NCBI GenBank assembly: GCA_051920445.1
Contig: JBPPLN010000002.1
Location: forward strand, 248,001-312,000
From: CAG-177 sp003514385
Lineage (GTDB): Bacteria; Bacillota; Clostridia; Oscillospirales; Acutalibacteraceae
Length of the DNA: 64,000 bases
Direction: 5' to 3'
Shown: piece after piece, positions 26,934 to 35,997 of the stretch
How the letters are laid out: every line of letters begins with the position of its first letter
Position numbering within the stretch: position 1 is the first letter of the stretch
Program-made: the position numbers and the translations under genes
The notes under the pieces: generated by a model
Databases searched by the model: none
What the model was told of the DNA's origin: nothing
The model's input: the letters and a program-made list of their open reading frames with translations, nothing else

Positions 26934-28439
26934 TCACTTATCCACATCGAACCAGAAGCGCACACCGCCGTGTTCGTTGACAACGCCGCACTCCCTGCCG
27001 AGCCGCTTTTGAATGGCTTTGACTATCGGCAGACCGAGTCCGAAATGGAAATCCTCGTTCTTGCGCTTCTTTGAAGATTTGTAGAAGCTGTACCATATTT
27101 TGTCAAGCTCGTCCTCGTCTATCGGGTCGCCGGAGTTATAGACGCTGACTCTGTATGTGTTCAGATTATCTTCAACCGTCAACTGAACTATCTTCTTGCC
27201 GCCGATATTCGACACGGCGTTTGACAGAAAGTTCTGGAGCACGAGCAGGATAGTCCGCTCATCGCTGTGGACGGTCAATCCGTCCGGAATGCGGTCGATG
27301 AGCTTTATCCCGTTTTCGTTGAACATCATAGAGAACGCCGCAAGCTGACCTTTTATCATCGCGCTCAGATCGAGCTTTTCGCGCGTCGGGACATATGAGC
27401 CGCTCTCGAGCTTTTCAAGATTAAGCAGCTCCATGACTATGCGGTTCATCTTGCCGGTCTCTTCTAGGATTATGTCACAGTATTCCTCGCTGCCCTCGGG
27501 GTCGCTGTTTATGCCGAGCTTGAGTCCCTCGGCGTAGCCTTGAATAATGGCTATCGGGGTTTTTAATTCATGCGAGACATTGGCGATGAAACTCTTTCGC
27601 GACTCATCAACAAGCGCGCTGTGTTCAAGTTCTTCGGTCAGTTTTTCGTTTTTGTCCTGCAATTCGTCGAGCGTTTCGCTCAGGGATTCGGAGAGTATAT
27701 TGATATTCTGTCCGAGATTCTGAACATCCGTCTGCGGATAGCTGACGCATTTCTTGGAGAAATCGAGCTTCGCCATGGACTCCGTTATCTCCGCCATCGC
27801 CGCAACGGGACGGGAGAAACGCAGATTGGAATAGAGTATAATTGCGCATGCCACGGCGGCTGATATCAGCGCGAAAGCAGTCAGAAGAAATGACGCCGTA
27901 TGGGCGTTTCGCTCGACCTGATAATAAGGCAGCCACAGACGCAGGGTATCACCGTTTTTGAGCTCAACGCGGTATCTGTAATATCCGCTCGCCTCGCTGT
28001 CCTGATATTCATATTCGTCAAAACTCACACTGTCATCGAAAAGATCGAACACGCGCACGCTGCGTCCGATAGCATACATGCTTTCGGCGGTTCGGTAATA
28101 GACGCTGTCCCCGTCGCCGGAATATAAAAACTTTTCGCGGTTTGAATAGACGGTGTTGCCGTCGGGGTCAAAGACCTCGATCATATAATAATTGTTGTCG
28201 GAGACATAGGCGAGCTGCTGATAGTATTCGTAAGACGCCGGATCCTCGTTGTCGAGCGATTCGCGGATGCTCTGCATATTCATTATCTCCGCAAAGGCAT
28301 AGACGGAGTTGAGCAGCACGCCGGGGCGCAGTGCGACAAGTATTGCGGCAAGCACTATCAGGACGGTGATGAGCTCAAAAGCCATGCGCCGTCCCGATTT
28401 TCTGATTCTGTCATTTTTTCTTGCCGACCGACGGCTCAA
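26934..28439 (-). CDS. Membrane sensor histidine kinase
   Basis: 501 residues: cytoplasmic basic N terminus, first membrane helix (about 20-42), extracellular sensor region of about 135 residues rich in tyrosine and aspartate, second helix (about 182-205), HAMP-like linker, and a dimerisation helix with the phospho-acceptor histidine (H290 in SHELKTPIAIIQGYAEGL). The ATP-binding domain has NFLSNAVSNIGG (N box) and FGLGLPIVKAIQ (G box). Located 2 bases after the response regulator stop, forming a two-component pair. The signal is unknown; the resemblance to VanS-type kinases is general only. Confidence 0.92.
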   Translation of the reverse strand: MSRRSARKNDRIRKSGRRMAFELITVLIVLAAILVALRPGVLLNSVYAFAEIMNMQSIRESLDNEDPASYEYYQQLAYVSDNNYYMIEVFDPDGNTVYSNREKFLYSGDGDSVYYRTAESMYAIGRSVRVFDLFDDSVSFDEYEYQDSEASGYYRYRVELKNGDTLRLWLPYYQVERNAHTASFLLTAFALISAAVACAIILYSNLRFSRPVAAMAEITESMAKLDFSKKCVSYPQTDVQNLGQNINILSESLSETLDELQDKNEKLTEELEHSALVDESRKSFIANVSHELKTPIAIIQGYAEGLKLGINSDPEGSEEYCDIILEETGKMNRIVMELLNLEKLESGSYVPTREKLDLSAMIKGQLAAFSMMFNENGIKLIDRIPDGLTVHSDERTILLVLQNFLSNAVSNIGGKKIVQLTVEDNLNTYRVSVYNSGDPIDEDELDKIWYSFYKSSKKRKNEDFHFGLGLPIVKAIQKRLGRECGVVNEHGGVRFWFDVDK

Positions 28440-28441
28440 AC

Positions 28442-29113
28442 TCAGTTCACCTCTATCTTATATCCTGCGCCGTAGACCGTGCGCAGATGGCGGCTGCCCC
28501 AATCGCCGAGCTTCGTGCGAAGGCGCGCGACATGGGAATCGACCGTTCTCGAATCGCCGAGGAAGTCAAAGCCCCAGATATCGTCGAGCAGCTGCTCACG
28601 CGAGAAAACCCGCTCGCGGTTCGAAGCGAGCTTGTGAAGAATGCCGTATTCTTTATGAGTCAGCTCGATTTCGTGACCGTCGCAGACGACGGAATGAGCC
28701 ACAACATCGATGACGAGACCGTCTATAACTATCTTATCGGTGGGGTTGTCCGCAGTGCGCTTTAAGCACGCTTCAATGCGCTTGACAAGCACGGTGGGGC
28801 TGAACGGCTTTGTTATGAAATCGTCTGCGCCGCACTCAAAACATTCGAGCTCGTCGAACTCTTCGCCGCGCGCAGTCAGGAAAATGACCGGGACATCGGA
28901 GGTTTCGCGAATCTTGCGGCAGACCTCCCAGCCGTTCATCTCCGGCATCATTATATCGAGCACAGCCAGGGCTATATCGCTGTTTTCCGCAAAAACGCGC
29001 AGAGCCTGCGCACCGTCCTCCGCCTCGACCGTTTCAAAGCCCTTGGCGGTGAGGAAATCCCTGATAATGCGGCGTATCTTCGCCTCATCGTCCGCGATAA
29101 GTATCTTCTGCAA
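28442..29113 (-). CDS. OmpR/PhoB-family response regulator
   Basis: 223 residues. Receiver domain with acidic pocket ADDE (8-10), phospho-acceptor D53 in VLDIMMPEMNGW and the conserved lysine in FITKPFSP. A winged-helix DNA-binding domain follows, with LTHKEYGILHKLASNRERVF, REQLLDDIWGFDFLGDSRTV and VDSHVARLRTKLG. Start is TTG behind GGAGGG. Encoded ahead of its kinase and probably regulating the adjacent lipoprotein gene. Promoter at 29177-29205. Confidence 0.94.
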   Translation of the reverse strand: MQKILIADDEAKIRRIIRDFLTAKGFETVEAEDGAQALRVFAENSDIALAVLDIMMPEMNGWEVCRKIRETSDVPVIFLTARGEEFDELECFECGADDFITKPFSPTVLVKRIEACLKRTADNPTDKIVIDGLVIDVVAHSVVCDGHEIELTHKEYGILHKLASNRERVFSREQLLDDIWGFDFLGDSRTVDSHVARLRTKLGDWGSRHLRTVYGAGYKIEVN

Positions 29114-29176
29114 AAGTTACCCTCCTTCCGGGTCATGCATATCTGCGCGCCCGGGACAAAAAATCAATTATTACTG

Positions 29177-29205
29177 ATTTTATCACATATCGACAAATTT
29201 AACAA
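29177..29205 (-). promoter_or_regulatory. Promoter of the two-component operon
   Basis: Minus strand TTGTTA, 17-base spacer, TAAAAT, about 64 bases ahead of the regulator start. It is back-to-back with the NUDIX-gene promoter at 29255. Confidence 0.6.
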
Positions 29206-29254
29206 GGTGTCAGCACAGCGAGGGGCGCTATTTTCCAAAATTATATCGACGCTA

Positions 29255-29283
29255 TTGCAATTGGGCGGCAGAATAAGTATAAT
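29255..29283 (+). promoter_or_regulatory. Promoter of the NUDIX gene
   Basis: TTGCAA, 17-base spacer and a perfect TATAAT on the plus strand, about 74 bases before the TTG start at 29357. Confidence 0.7.
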
Positions 29284-29356
29284 AGATAACATAAATTCAA
29301 AATCGGGGAGTTTGCAAACCGTGCAATTCTCGCCGAATATAGGGAGGGCATGACCT

Positions 29357-30103
29357 TTGTTAGGTAAATTTGTCAGAGTCAGAATAACAAACCCGGTCGG
29401 CTCCCTGAACCGTCAGTACGGATACAGATATTCTCTCAATTTTGGCTCTCTTGAAGGCAGGCGGCAGTTTGACAACCGCTTCGCAGGCGCCTATATCATG
29501 GGCGTTCATCATCCTGTCAGGCACTTTGACGGGCGCGCAATTGCTGTGTTATACAGAGAGGGAGAGCGCAAGGGCATACTTGTCGTTGCGCCGAAAAACA
29601 TGCGTTTTATCGGCTATCAGATAGCCGATGCGCTCGCCTTTGCGGAGCCCGAGGGCACATACCGCCTCGAGTGTCTCTATGAGCGCTCTTGCGGAGCCGT
29701 CGTATGCCGCAGAATAAACGACGAGATTAGACTTCTTCTTATCAAGAACAGCCGCAGTGCCCACTGGGGATTCCCCAAAGGTCACATGGAGCGCGGCGAA
29801 ACGCCCGAGCAGACTGCACGGCGCGAGGTTCTTGAAGAGACCGGGATACACATCGACATCATTCCGGACTTCACCGCAAAATCCGACTACACGATTCAGG
29901 GCAAGGTCGAAAAGAGCGTAACCATCTTTTTGGCAAAGACCGAAGACACAGAGACGATAATTCAGCGCGAAGAGATAGACGACTATATCTGGCTCGGCTT
30001 CGACAAAGCGCTCGAAACGCTGAAATTTGAAAACGACAAGGCAATTTTGAAGAGCGCACGTCGTTTTATGGACAAGCACGGAATTTTTGAAACAGATGAC
30101 TGA
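29357..30103 (+). CDS. NUDIX hydrolase with N-terminal extension
   Basis: 248 residues. Residues 1-105 form an uncharacterised N-terminal domain (FVRVRITNPVGSLNRQYGYR). A NUDIX domain follows, with the box GHMERGETPEQTARREVLEE (142-161) and the following TGI, whose paired glutamates bind the catalytic metal. Preceded by SAHWGFPKG. Hydrolyses a nucleoside diphosphate linked to another group; substrate unknown. TTG start: the ATG seven bases upstream runs into a stop after five codons, while GGAGGG is correctly spaced for TTG. Confidence 0.88.
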   Translation: MLGKFVRVRITNPVGSLNRQYGYRYSLNFGSLEGRRQFDNRFAGAYIMGVHHPVRHFDGRAIAVLYREGERKGILVVAPKNMRFIGYQIADALAFAEPEGTYRLECLYERSCGAVVCRRINDEIRLLLIKNSRSAHWGFPKGHMERGETPEQTARREVLEETGIHIDIIPDFTAKSDYTIQGKVEKSVTIFLAKTEDTETIIQREEIDDYIWLGFDKALETLKFENDKAILKSARRFMDKHGIFETDD

Positions 30104-30138
30104 CGGCGCAAAAACGCCGAAAAAGAAAGGAAAAGAAC

Positions 30139-30642
30139 ATGACTCAAGAATTCGCTCAGGGTCTCGTCGACTTTTTTCAGAACAAGATTCCTAACGAACT
30201 GATAATCTTTATCGTATCGCTGCTGCCGGTTCTCGAGCTGCGCGGCGGCATGATAGCGGCGAAGCTGCTGCACGTTGATTTTTGGCGTGCGTTCGCCATA
30301 TGCTATCTCGGCAACATCCTGCCGATCCCGTTCATCCTGCTTTTCATACGCAAGATATTCCAATTTCTGCGCGACAAGCCGGTCTTTTCCAAGATCATCG
30401 AAAAGCTTGAGATACGCTCAATGCGCAACAGCGAAAAAGTCAAACGCTGGCGCGACTGGGGTCTGCTTTTATTCGTTGCCATTCCCCTGCCCGGAACGGG
30501 CGGATGGACCGGAGCACTGATAGCTGCCCTGACCGACATGAGGATAAAGAAATCCTTCCCGATAATTGCCCTGGGCATTCTTATTGCGGGAATAATCATG
30601 TCCGTCATCACCTACCTTGTGCCCTCTTTCTTCGGATTCTAA
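30139..30642 (+). CDS. Small multidrug-export family membrane protein (COG2426-like)
   Basis: 167-residue membrane protein with four hydrophobic stretches. The signatures IIFIVSLLPVLELRGGMIAA and IPLPGTGGWTGALIAAL match the Sm_multidrug_ex family, a distant relative of small-molecule exporters whose real substrate is not established. Good GAAAGGAA site ahead of ATG; 35 bases after the NUDIX gene and likely co-transcribed. Confidence 0.85.
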   Translation: MTQEFAQGLVDFFQNKIPNELIIFIVSLLPVLELRGGMIAAKLLHVDFWRAFAICYLGNILPIPFILLFIRKIFQFLRDKPVFSKIIEKLEIRSMRNSEKVKRWRDWGLLLFVAIPLPGTGGWTGALIAALTDMRIKKSFPIIALGILIAGIIMSVITYLVPSFFGF

Positions 30643-30668
30643 TGCTCGGCATATAAGGAGGAGCAAAC

Positions 30669-32186
30669 ATGAAAAAAGCGGTATCATTCATTCTTGCGGC
30701 AATTATGCTCATCATGCTGCCCGCGGGCGCATTTGCGGACAGCGCACAATGCAGCTGCGACACGCCGCCCGTCGTTATGGTCAATGGCTTCGGCACCGAG
30801 CTCTATCACGACAACGGCGACGGCACACAGAGCGCTGTTTTCCCGATGGGCGCCGTTGAGATAGTCAGCGCCATTCCGAGCCTTGCCGGCGCATTCGCGG
30901 CTCTTGCCGCAGGCGAGCATGAGCTGTTCCGCACGCTGCTCTCAAGGGCTATGTTCAAGCTCATGGGAAACATGATGTGCACCGCGGACGGTACGGCAAA
31001 GATATCGGCAAAGTCATATCAGACGCCGACCGACACGGATATTCACAAGAGGGATATCCACGGTCAGTATCAGGGCGAAAATGACGGCGGGCGCTACATC
31101 TTCGGCTACGACTGGAGACTCGACCCTGTCGAAAGCGCACGCGAGCTCGAAAAGTACATCGAGCAGGTCAAGAAAATCACCCGTCACGACAAGGTAGTGC
31201 TCTGCGCGCACAGCGAGGGCACCTGCGTTGCGGCGTCGTACATTTCGCTCTACGGCTCAAAGAACATAGAGAAAGTCGTTTTCCTGAGCGGCGCGTTCCA
31301 GGGAATAACGCTCGTAGGCAATCTTTTCACGAAGAATCTCGACGTCAAAGGCAAGGCGGACGCATTTGAGCTGTTCATAGAAACCTTCCTCGGCGGAGAC
31401 ACGACGGGCGATTTCGTCAGCAGTCTCTTCTCCGTGCTCAAGGACGCGTTCATAGTCGATATGCTGCTGTGCCTTGTCAACAACATCCTTGAAGAGGATC
31501 TTGACGCGCTCTACGACGAATGCCTGACAGAGATAATAACCACCATGCCCGGCGTCTGGAGCTTCGTGCCCGACGCATACTATGAAAATGCGAAGAAAGC
31601 TCTCTATTCCGACACGGGCGACAAATATTCGGCTCTGACAAAGCTCACCGACGGCTACCACTACGGCGTTCAGGTCGGGCTCGGCGACAGGCTCAAAGCG
31701 GAGCAGAAGAACGGTCTTGCAGTCTGCGTGAGCATGGGATACGCGATAGCACCCATCCCGGTATATGACAACTGCGTTGACCAGACGGATATGCTCATCG
31801 ACACGAAGTTCGGCTCGCTCGGTGCGACCTGCGCACCCATAGGCGAGACGCTCAAGGCGGACAGCACGAACAAATACCTTTCAAGCGATCTGCTCGTTGA
31901 CGCTTCCACCTGCGCTTTTCCGGATTCGACCTGGTTCGTCAGATACCAGGATCACAACGATTTCTGCGACGCCTACAACGACTTCGTATATTATCTGCTG
32001 ACCTTTGACGGGCAGCCGACAGTCACATCGAACGCGGCGTTTCCGCAGTTCATGGCTTGCGACGGGCACAAAGTTCTTGTCCCCGCGGGAGCGCTCCCCG
32101 AAGCCGACACAAGACCTAGCATAATCAGACTCGGCGAGAACACATACAAGCTCATAAAAGAGTTAATTGAATCGAACAAAAAGTAA
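30669..32186 (+). CDS. Secreted lipase/acyltransferase-like alpha/beta hydrolase
   Basis: 505 residues. Signal peptide MKKAVSFILAAIMLIMLPAG ending near AFA. The mature start CSCDTPPVVMVNGFGTEL carries an oxyanion-loop-like segment. The nucleophile elbow is CAHSEGTC (AHSEG instead of GxSxG), near residue 180, as in LCAT/PDAT-like lipases. DWRLDPVESARELEKYIEQV precedes it, as in that group. Late HxD pairs could complete the triad. The shape suggests an extracellular esterase or phospholipase. Strong AAGGAGGAG; followed by a terminator at 32198. Confidence 0.75.
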   Translation: MKKAVSFILAAIMLIMLPAGAFADSAQCSCDTPPVVMVNGFGTELYHDNGDGTQSAVFPMGAVEIVSAIPSLAGAFAALAAGEHELFRTLLSRAMFKLMGNMMCTADGTAKISAKSYQTPTDTDIHKRDIHGQYQGENDGGRYIFGYDWRLDPVESARELEKYIEQVKKITRHDKVVLCAHSEGTCVAASYISLYGSKNIEKVVFLSGAFQGITLVGNLFTKNLDVKGKADAFELFIETFLGGDTTGDFVSSLFSVLKDAFIVDMLLCLVNNILEEDLDALYDECLTEIITTMPGVWSFVPDAYYENAKKALYSDTGDKYSALTKLTDGYHYGVQVGLGDRLKAEQKNGLAVCVSMGYAIAPIPVYDNCVDQTDMLIDTKFGSLGATCAPIGETLKADSTNKYLSSDLLVDASTCAFPDSTWFVRYQDHNDFCDAYNDFVYYLLTFDGQPTVTSNAAFPQFMACDGHKVLVPAGALPEADTRPSIIRLGENTYKLIKELIESNKK

Positions 32187-32197
32187 GATAAAAAATC

Positions 32198-32233
32198 GAC
32201 CGTCCCGAAGCTTTTGCCGCGGGACGGTTTTGT
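32198..32233 (+). terminator. Intrinsic terminator after the lipase-like gene
   Basis: Perfect 8-base stem CCGTCCCG / CGGGACGG with a 12-base loop, then TTTTGTT. Just after the stop at 32186 and close to the convergent fucosidase stop at 32242. Confidence 0.8.
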
Positions 32234-32241
32234 TATGTCTT

Positions 32242-33663
32242 TTAATATGCCTCGAATCTCGCGATAGTCGCAAAGCAGCGGGTCTCCTCGATAACGAGCT
32301 TTATATACTGCATTCTCGTTTCTGCAAAGCGGCAGATGCGCTTAGAGCCGATGACGGTGCCGGCAAATATCTTTTTCCACTTGCCGTTTATCTGACCGTA
32401 TAGCGAGAATTTTTCTATCTGCTGACCTGTCGCGATATGCTCGGAAAGCACGATCTTGTCGATATCGTAATCGTCGCCGAGGTCGAGCGTCAGGGTCGCG
32501 TGATCGGGATCGAAACCCGAATGCCAATACTCGTCGGTGGTGTGGGTCAGAGCCATCTGACCGCGATGCTCCTCATCGAGATGGCAGGAGTCGGTCATTA
32601 TCGAATCGTCCGCCAGATCCTCGTTGAAATCAATCTGAAGCTGCGCGCCCATGGCGAGCAGGGTCTCGACATCGCGCTGGGCAAACAGACCGTCTTTGTT
32701 CGGCGGGATATTGAGCAGCAGGCTCGCATTCGCGCCGACAGAGTTATAATAAATCTCCATAAGCTTCGACAGCGGCTTTACCTCATAGTCCTCGTTGAGA
32801 TGATAGAACCAGCCTTTTCTTATCGAGACATCGACCTCTGCGGGATACCAGATGAGCTTCGACACATTTTTTATAGCCTTGCGGCTGCCGAGGTCGAGTG
32901 TGGTAGCGCTTATTCTCTTCGGCGGCTTCTCCGCGGTCTGCTGAGATGTGGCAGCTATCAGCTCCTGATTGCTGTAATAATACGGCACGACATTCCACTC
33001 GCTCTTGCGGCAGACTCCCGCCTCGTTTCCGCACCAGCGGACATCCGGACCCGTGACGGAAATGACCGCCTCGGGCTGACACTCGCGTATAAGGTCATAA
33101 TAGCCCTGCCAGTCATATTCCTGCTTGCGGCCGTTCTTGCCCTCGCCGCATGCGCCGTCGAACCAGACGCAGAATATATCGCCGTAGTTCGTCAGCAGCT
33201 CGCGCAGCTGATTCTTGAAATATTTATTATACGCCTCGCCCTCGCCGTAGCGGGGATCGTGCCTGTCCCACGGTGAAAGATAGACGCCGAACTTGAGACC
33301 AAATTTTTTGCACGCTTCGGCGCATTCGCGCACGACATCGCCCTGTCCGTCTTTCCATTTGCTCTTTTTGACGCTGTAATCCGTATACTCGCTCGGCCAC
33401 AGGCAGAAGCCGTCATGGTGCTTGCAGGTCAGTATAATCGCTTTCATGCCCGCCGCACGGACTGCCGCCGCCCACTGATTCGCGTTAAGCTTCTCGGGAT
33501 TGAAGAGCACCGGGTCGTCGTTGCCGTTGCCCCATTCGGAGTTTGTGAATGTGTTCATGCCGAAGTGGATGAAGGCGTAGAACTCAAGCTCGTGCCACTT
33601 GAGCTGGCGTTCGCTCGGCACGACCGCCGCCGCGCGCTTTATGTAATCGTCATTCTTCTTCAT
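32242..33663 (-). CDS. GH29 alpha-L-fucosidase-like glycoside hydrolase
   Basis: About 473 residues. GH29 landmarks: WHELEFYAFIHFGMNTFTNS, TCKHHDGFCLWPSEYTDYSV and the nucleophile aspartate D169 in IFCVWFDGACGEG. The C-terminal 130 residues form a galactose-binding-like domain (HATLTLDLGDDYDIDKIVLS). No signal peptide, so intracellular. Start ATG at 33663 has AAAGGA; ten upstream codons lack support. It would release fucose from host or plant glycans. No fucose catabolic genes are nearby. Confidence 0.88.
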   Translation of the reverse strand: MKKNDDYIKRAAAVVPSERQLKWHELEFYAFIHFGMNTFTNSEWGNGNDDPVLFNPEKLNANQWAAAVRAAGMKAIILTCKHHDGFCLWPSEYTDYSVKKSKWKDGQGDVVRECAEACKKFGLKFGVYLSPWDRHDPRYGEGEAYNKYFKNQLRELLTNYGDIFCVWFDGACGEGKNGRKQEYDWQGYYDLIRECQPEAVISVTGPDVRWCGNEAGVCRKSEWNVVPYYYSNQELIAATSQQTAEKPPKRISATTLDLGSRKAIKNVSKLIWYPAEVDVSIRKGWFYHLNEDYEVKPLSKLMEIYYNSVGANASLLLNIPPNKDGLFAQRDVETLLAMGAQLQIDFNEDLADDSIMTDSCHLDEEHRGQMALTHTTDEYWHSGFDPDHATLTLDLGDDYDIDKIVLSEHIATGQQIEKFSLYGQINGKWKKIFAGTVIGSKRICRFAETRMQYIKLVIEETRCFATIARFEAY

Positions 33664-33740
33664 ATCTGCTTTCCTTTCGGATATATGATACATGATGTAT
33701 ATAAAGATAACATAAACTTCGCGCGAAGTAAACTTATAAG

Positions 33741-33782
33741 GAAAAAAATCCGCAGCAAATTTTTCTTCGCTGCGGATTTTTA
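33741..33782 (-). terminator. Intrinsic terminator after glmS
   Basis: Arms AAAAATCCGCAGC and GCTGCGGATTTTT around a 12-base loop, followed on the minus strand by a T run. Starts 3 bases after the glmS stop. Confidence 0.85.
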
Positions 33783-33785
33783 TAT

Positions 33786-35612
33786 TTATTCGACTGTTAC
33801 GCTCTTCGCAAGATTTCGCGGTTTATCGACATCGCATCCGCGCCCGACCGCCGTGAAATAGGCTATGAGCTGGAGCGGAACGACATTGAGCGAGGGCATA
33901 TATTCGGGCAGAGTCCTCGGCACTTTTATGGCGACATCCGAAAACTCGCCTGCATTCTCGCAGTCCTCACCGACGAGCGCCGCAACATATGCGCCGCGGC
34001 TCTTGACCTCGCGGATATTGCCGAGGGTCTTTTCAAAGAGATCGGGCTGGGTTGCAACGGCGAACACGGGAGTTCCCGGCTCGATAAGCGATATCGTGCC
34101 GTGCTTCAATTCGCCGGCGGCGTATGCCTCGGACTTGATATAGGATATTTCCTTGAGCTTCAATGAGCCCTCGAGCGAAATTGAATAATCGAGCCCGCGC
34201 CCGATGAAGAATATGCTCGAAGCCTTTGAAAACCGCTCGGCGACGGGCTTGAACAGCTCTTCATTTTTGAGTATCTGTTCAATCTGCTCGGGCAGGCGGA
34301 GTAGCGCTTCGCAATGCCGCTTTTCTTCCGATTCATCGAGCCTGCCGACTGCCCTTGAAAGGCGCAGGGCAAGCAGATAGACTGCGGCGAGTTGGGCGGA
34401 AAACGCCTTTGTTGTGGCGACGGCTATCTCGGGTCCCGCCATGGTGTATATAACATCATCGCTCTCTCTGGCAATCGTGCTCTCGACGACATTGACTATC
34501 GAGACCGTGTGTGCGCCCCTGCTCTTCGCTTCGCGGAGCGCCGCCAGGGTGTCTGCCGTTTCGCCCGACTGGCTGATAACAACACAAAGATCGTTATCAC
34601 GGACAACGGGGTGTCTGTAGCGGAATTCGCTCGCGAGGTCGCATTCGCAGAGTATCCCCGCCGAGCGCTCTATCAGATATTTGGCGGTCATTCCGACATG
34701 CCATGCGCTGCCGCAGGCGACGATATGAATTACGCCGATATTTTTTATCTGCTCGTCGCTGAGGGTGAGCTCCGGGAGATTGACTCTTCCGTCAACTATT
34801 CTGCCGCCGAGCGTGTCGCGCACGGCTTTCGGCTGCTCGGCTATTTCTTTTTTCATAAAATGCTTATAGCCGCCCTTTTCGGCGCTGTCCGCATCCCAGG
34901 TTATATGCATGAGTTTTTTGTCTATCGGCTTGCCGTCGGAATCGAAAAATCCGACCGAAGTTTTGCCGACTATTGCAATCTCGCCGTCCTGCATGACAGC
35001 GCAGTCGCGTGTATATTTGAGCAGAGCCGGAATATCGGAAGCGAGATAGTTCTCCCCGCTGCCGATGCCGACTATCAGCGGGCTGTCTTTTTTGGCGGCA
35101 AGTATCTCATCCGGATGGTCGCTCATCAGTACCGCGACGGCATAAGAGCCGCGCACGCGCTTTATGACTTTCAGCATAGTCTCAAGCGGATTTCCGTCAT
35201 ATAGACTGTCGAAAAGCTGAGCGAGAACCTCCGTGTCGGTCTGCGACTTAAACTGCCTGCCCTGCTTTTCAAGCTCGGCTTTGAGTTCAAGATAGTTTTC
35301 GATAATGCCGTTATGGACGAGGGTGACGCGCCCGCTCGAACCCGAATGGGGATGGGCGTTTGCATCGGTCGGCGCGCCATGGGTCGCCCAGCGGGTATGA
35401 CCTATGCCGACGCTCCCCTGCGGGGTGCCGACTTCGTCGAGCTTCTGCTGAAGGTCGCTTATCCTGCCCTTCGTCTTGACAGTGGTTATCTTTCCGTTTC
35501 GGCATACGGCGATGCCCGCCGAATCGTAACCTCTGTACTCCAGCTTCTTCAAACCATCGATCAATATCGGAGACGCACTGTTATCTCCAACGTAACCAAC
35601 AATTCCACACAT
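33786..35612 (-). CDS. glmS: Glutamine-fructose-6-phosphate aminotransferase
   Basis: Makes glucosamine-6-phosphate from fructose-6-phosphate and glutamine, the first step to UDP-GlcNAc for peptidoglycan and the polysaccharide locus in this window. 608 residues, standard length. N-terminal glutaminase domain begins MCGIVGYVGDNSASPILIDG (Cys2 nucleophile), with RGYDSAGIAV and HTRWATHG. Two SIS isomerase domains follow (ACGSAWHVGMTAKYLIE near residue 300; FFIGRGLDYSISLEGSLKLK near 460). It ends PRNLAKSVTVE, the normal C terminus. Controlled by a self-cleaving ribozyme in its leader (35645-35802). Confidence 0.97.
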   Translation of the reverse strand: MCGIVGYVGDNSASPILIDGLKKLEYRGYDSAGIAVCRNGKITTVKTKGRISDLQQKLDEVGTPQGSVGIGHTRWATHGAPTDANAHPHSGSSGRVTLVHNGIIENYLELKAELEKQGRQFKSQTDTEVLAQLFDSLYDGNPLETMLKVIKRVRGSYAVAVLMSDHPDEILAAKKDSPLIVGIGSGENYLASDIPALLKYTRDCAVMQDGEIAIVGKTSVGFFDSDGKPIDKKLMHITWDADSAEKGGYKHFMKKEIAEQPKAVRDTLGGRIVDGRVNLPELTLSDEQIKNIGVIHIVACGSAWHVGMTAKYLIERSAGILCECDLASEFRYRHPVVRDNDLCVVISQSGETADTLAALREAKSRGAHTVSIVNVVESTIARESDDVIYTMAGPEIAVATTKAFSAQLAAVYLLALRLSRAVGRLDESEEKRHCEALLRLPEQIEQILKNEELFKPVAERFSKASSIFFIGRGLDYSISLEGSLKLKEISYIKSEAYAAGELKHGTISLIEPGTPVFAVATQPDLFEKTLGNIREVKSRGAYVAALVGEDCENAGEFSDVAIKVPRTLPEYMPSLNVVPLQLIAYFTAVGRGCDVDKPRNLAKSVTVE

Positions 35613-35644
35613 ATTCTGTTTTTCCTTTACAAAAATATTTGTGC

Positions 35645-35802
35645 ATTGCTCTCCCCTCTGTCTGCGCGTCGCCGCGCTGTTTTATAAGAGAGCCTGTGTC
35701 CCCCGCACTTATGGGGCAAGAAGCATCCGCCGAAAATTTCGATGACTTCTTCCTCGTCATCTGCAAAGGCTCTCAGCCTTCAGTGCTTGCAGACCCGGCG
35801 CT
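35645..35802 (-). ncRNA. glmS ribozyme (glucosamine-6-phosphate-activated)
   Basis: Self-cleaving leader RNA that destroys the glmS message when glucosamine-6-phosphate is plentiful. On the minus strand the conserved start AGCGCC follows an A, giving a predicted cleavage between 35802 and 35801. The P2 arms CTGCAAGC...TTTGCAG and AAGGCTGAGAGCCTT follow, then the conserved blocks GACGAGG, ATCGA and TCGGCGGATGC. The stems GCCCCAT...GTGCGGGG and GCGCGGCGACGCGC match the downstream pairings of known examples. The ribozyme ends about 30 bases before the glmS ATG. The order and spacing of these blocks make this a firm call. Confidence 0.92.
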
Positions 35803-35930
35803 ATTTTTATAACCGAAAAATTTTAAAACGGTTTGGCAAATTTCCTTTCTCGATATTACACAAACGGCACTGAAACGCAAATGCAGTCTTATTATATGCA
35901 AAACGCCGCCAAAAGTCAAGCCGACTGTCT

Positions 35931-35976
35931 CAAAAAGAAAAAAGACCGTTCTGCAAGGCATGCAGATCGGTCTTTA
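35931..35976 (-). terminator. Intrinsic terminator after the AMP-ligase gene
   Basis: Minus-strand arms AAAGACCGATCTGCA and TGCAGAACGGTCTTT (one mismatch), followed by a T-rich tract. Separates the ligase from the glmS leader. Confidence 0.8.
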
Positions 35977-35997
35977 GTATATGTTTTTTCGTGCGGT

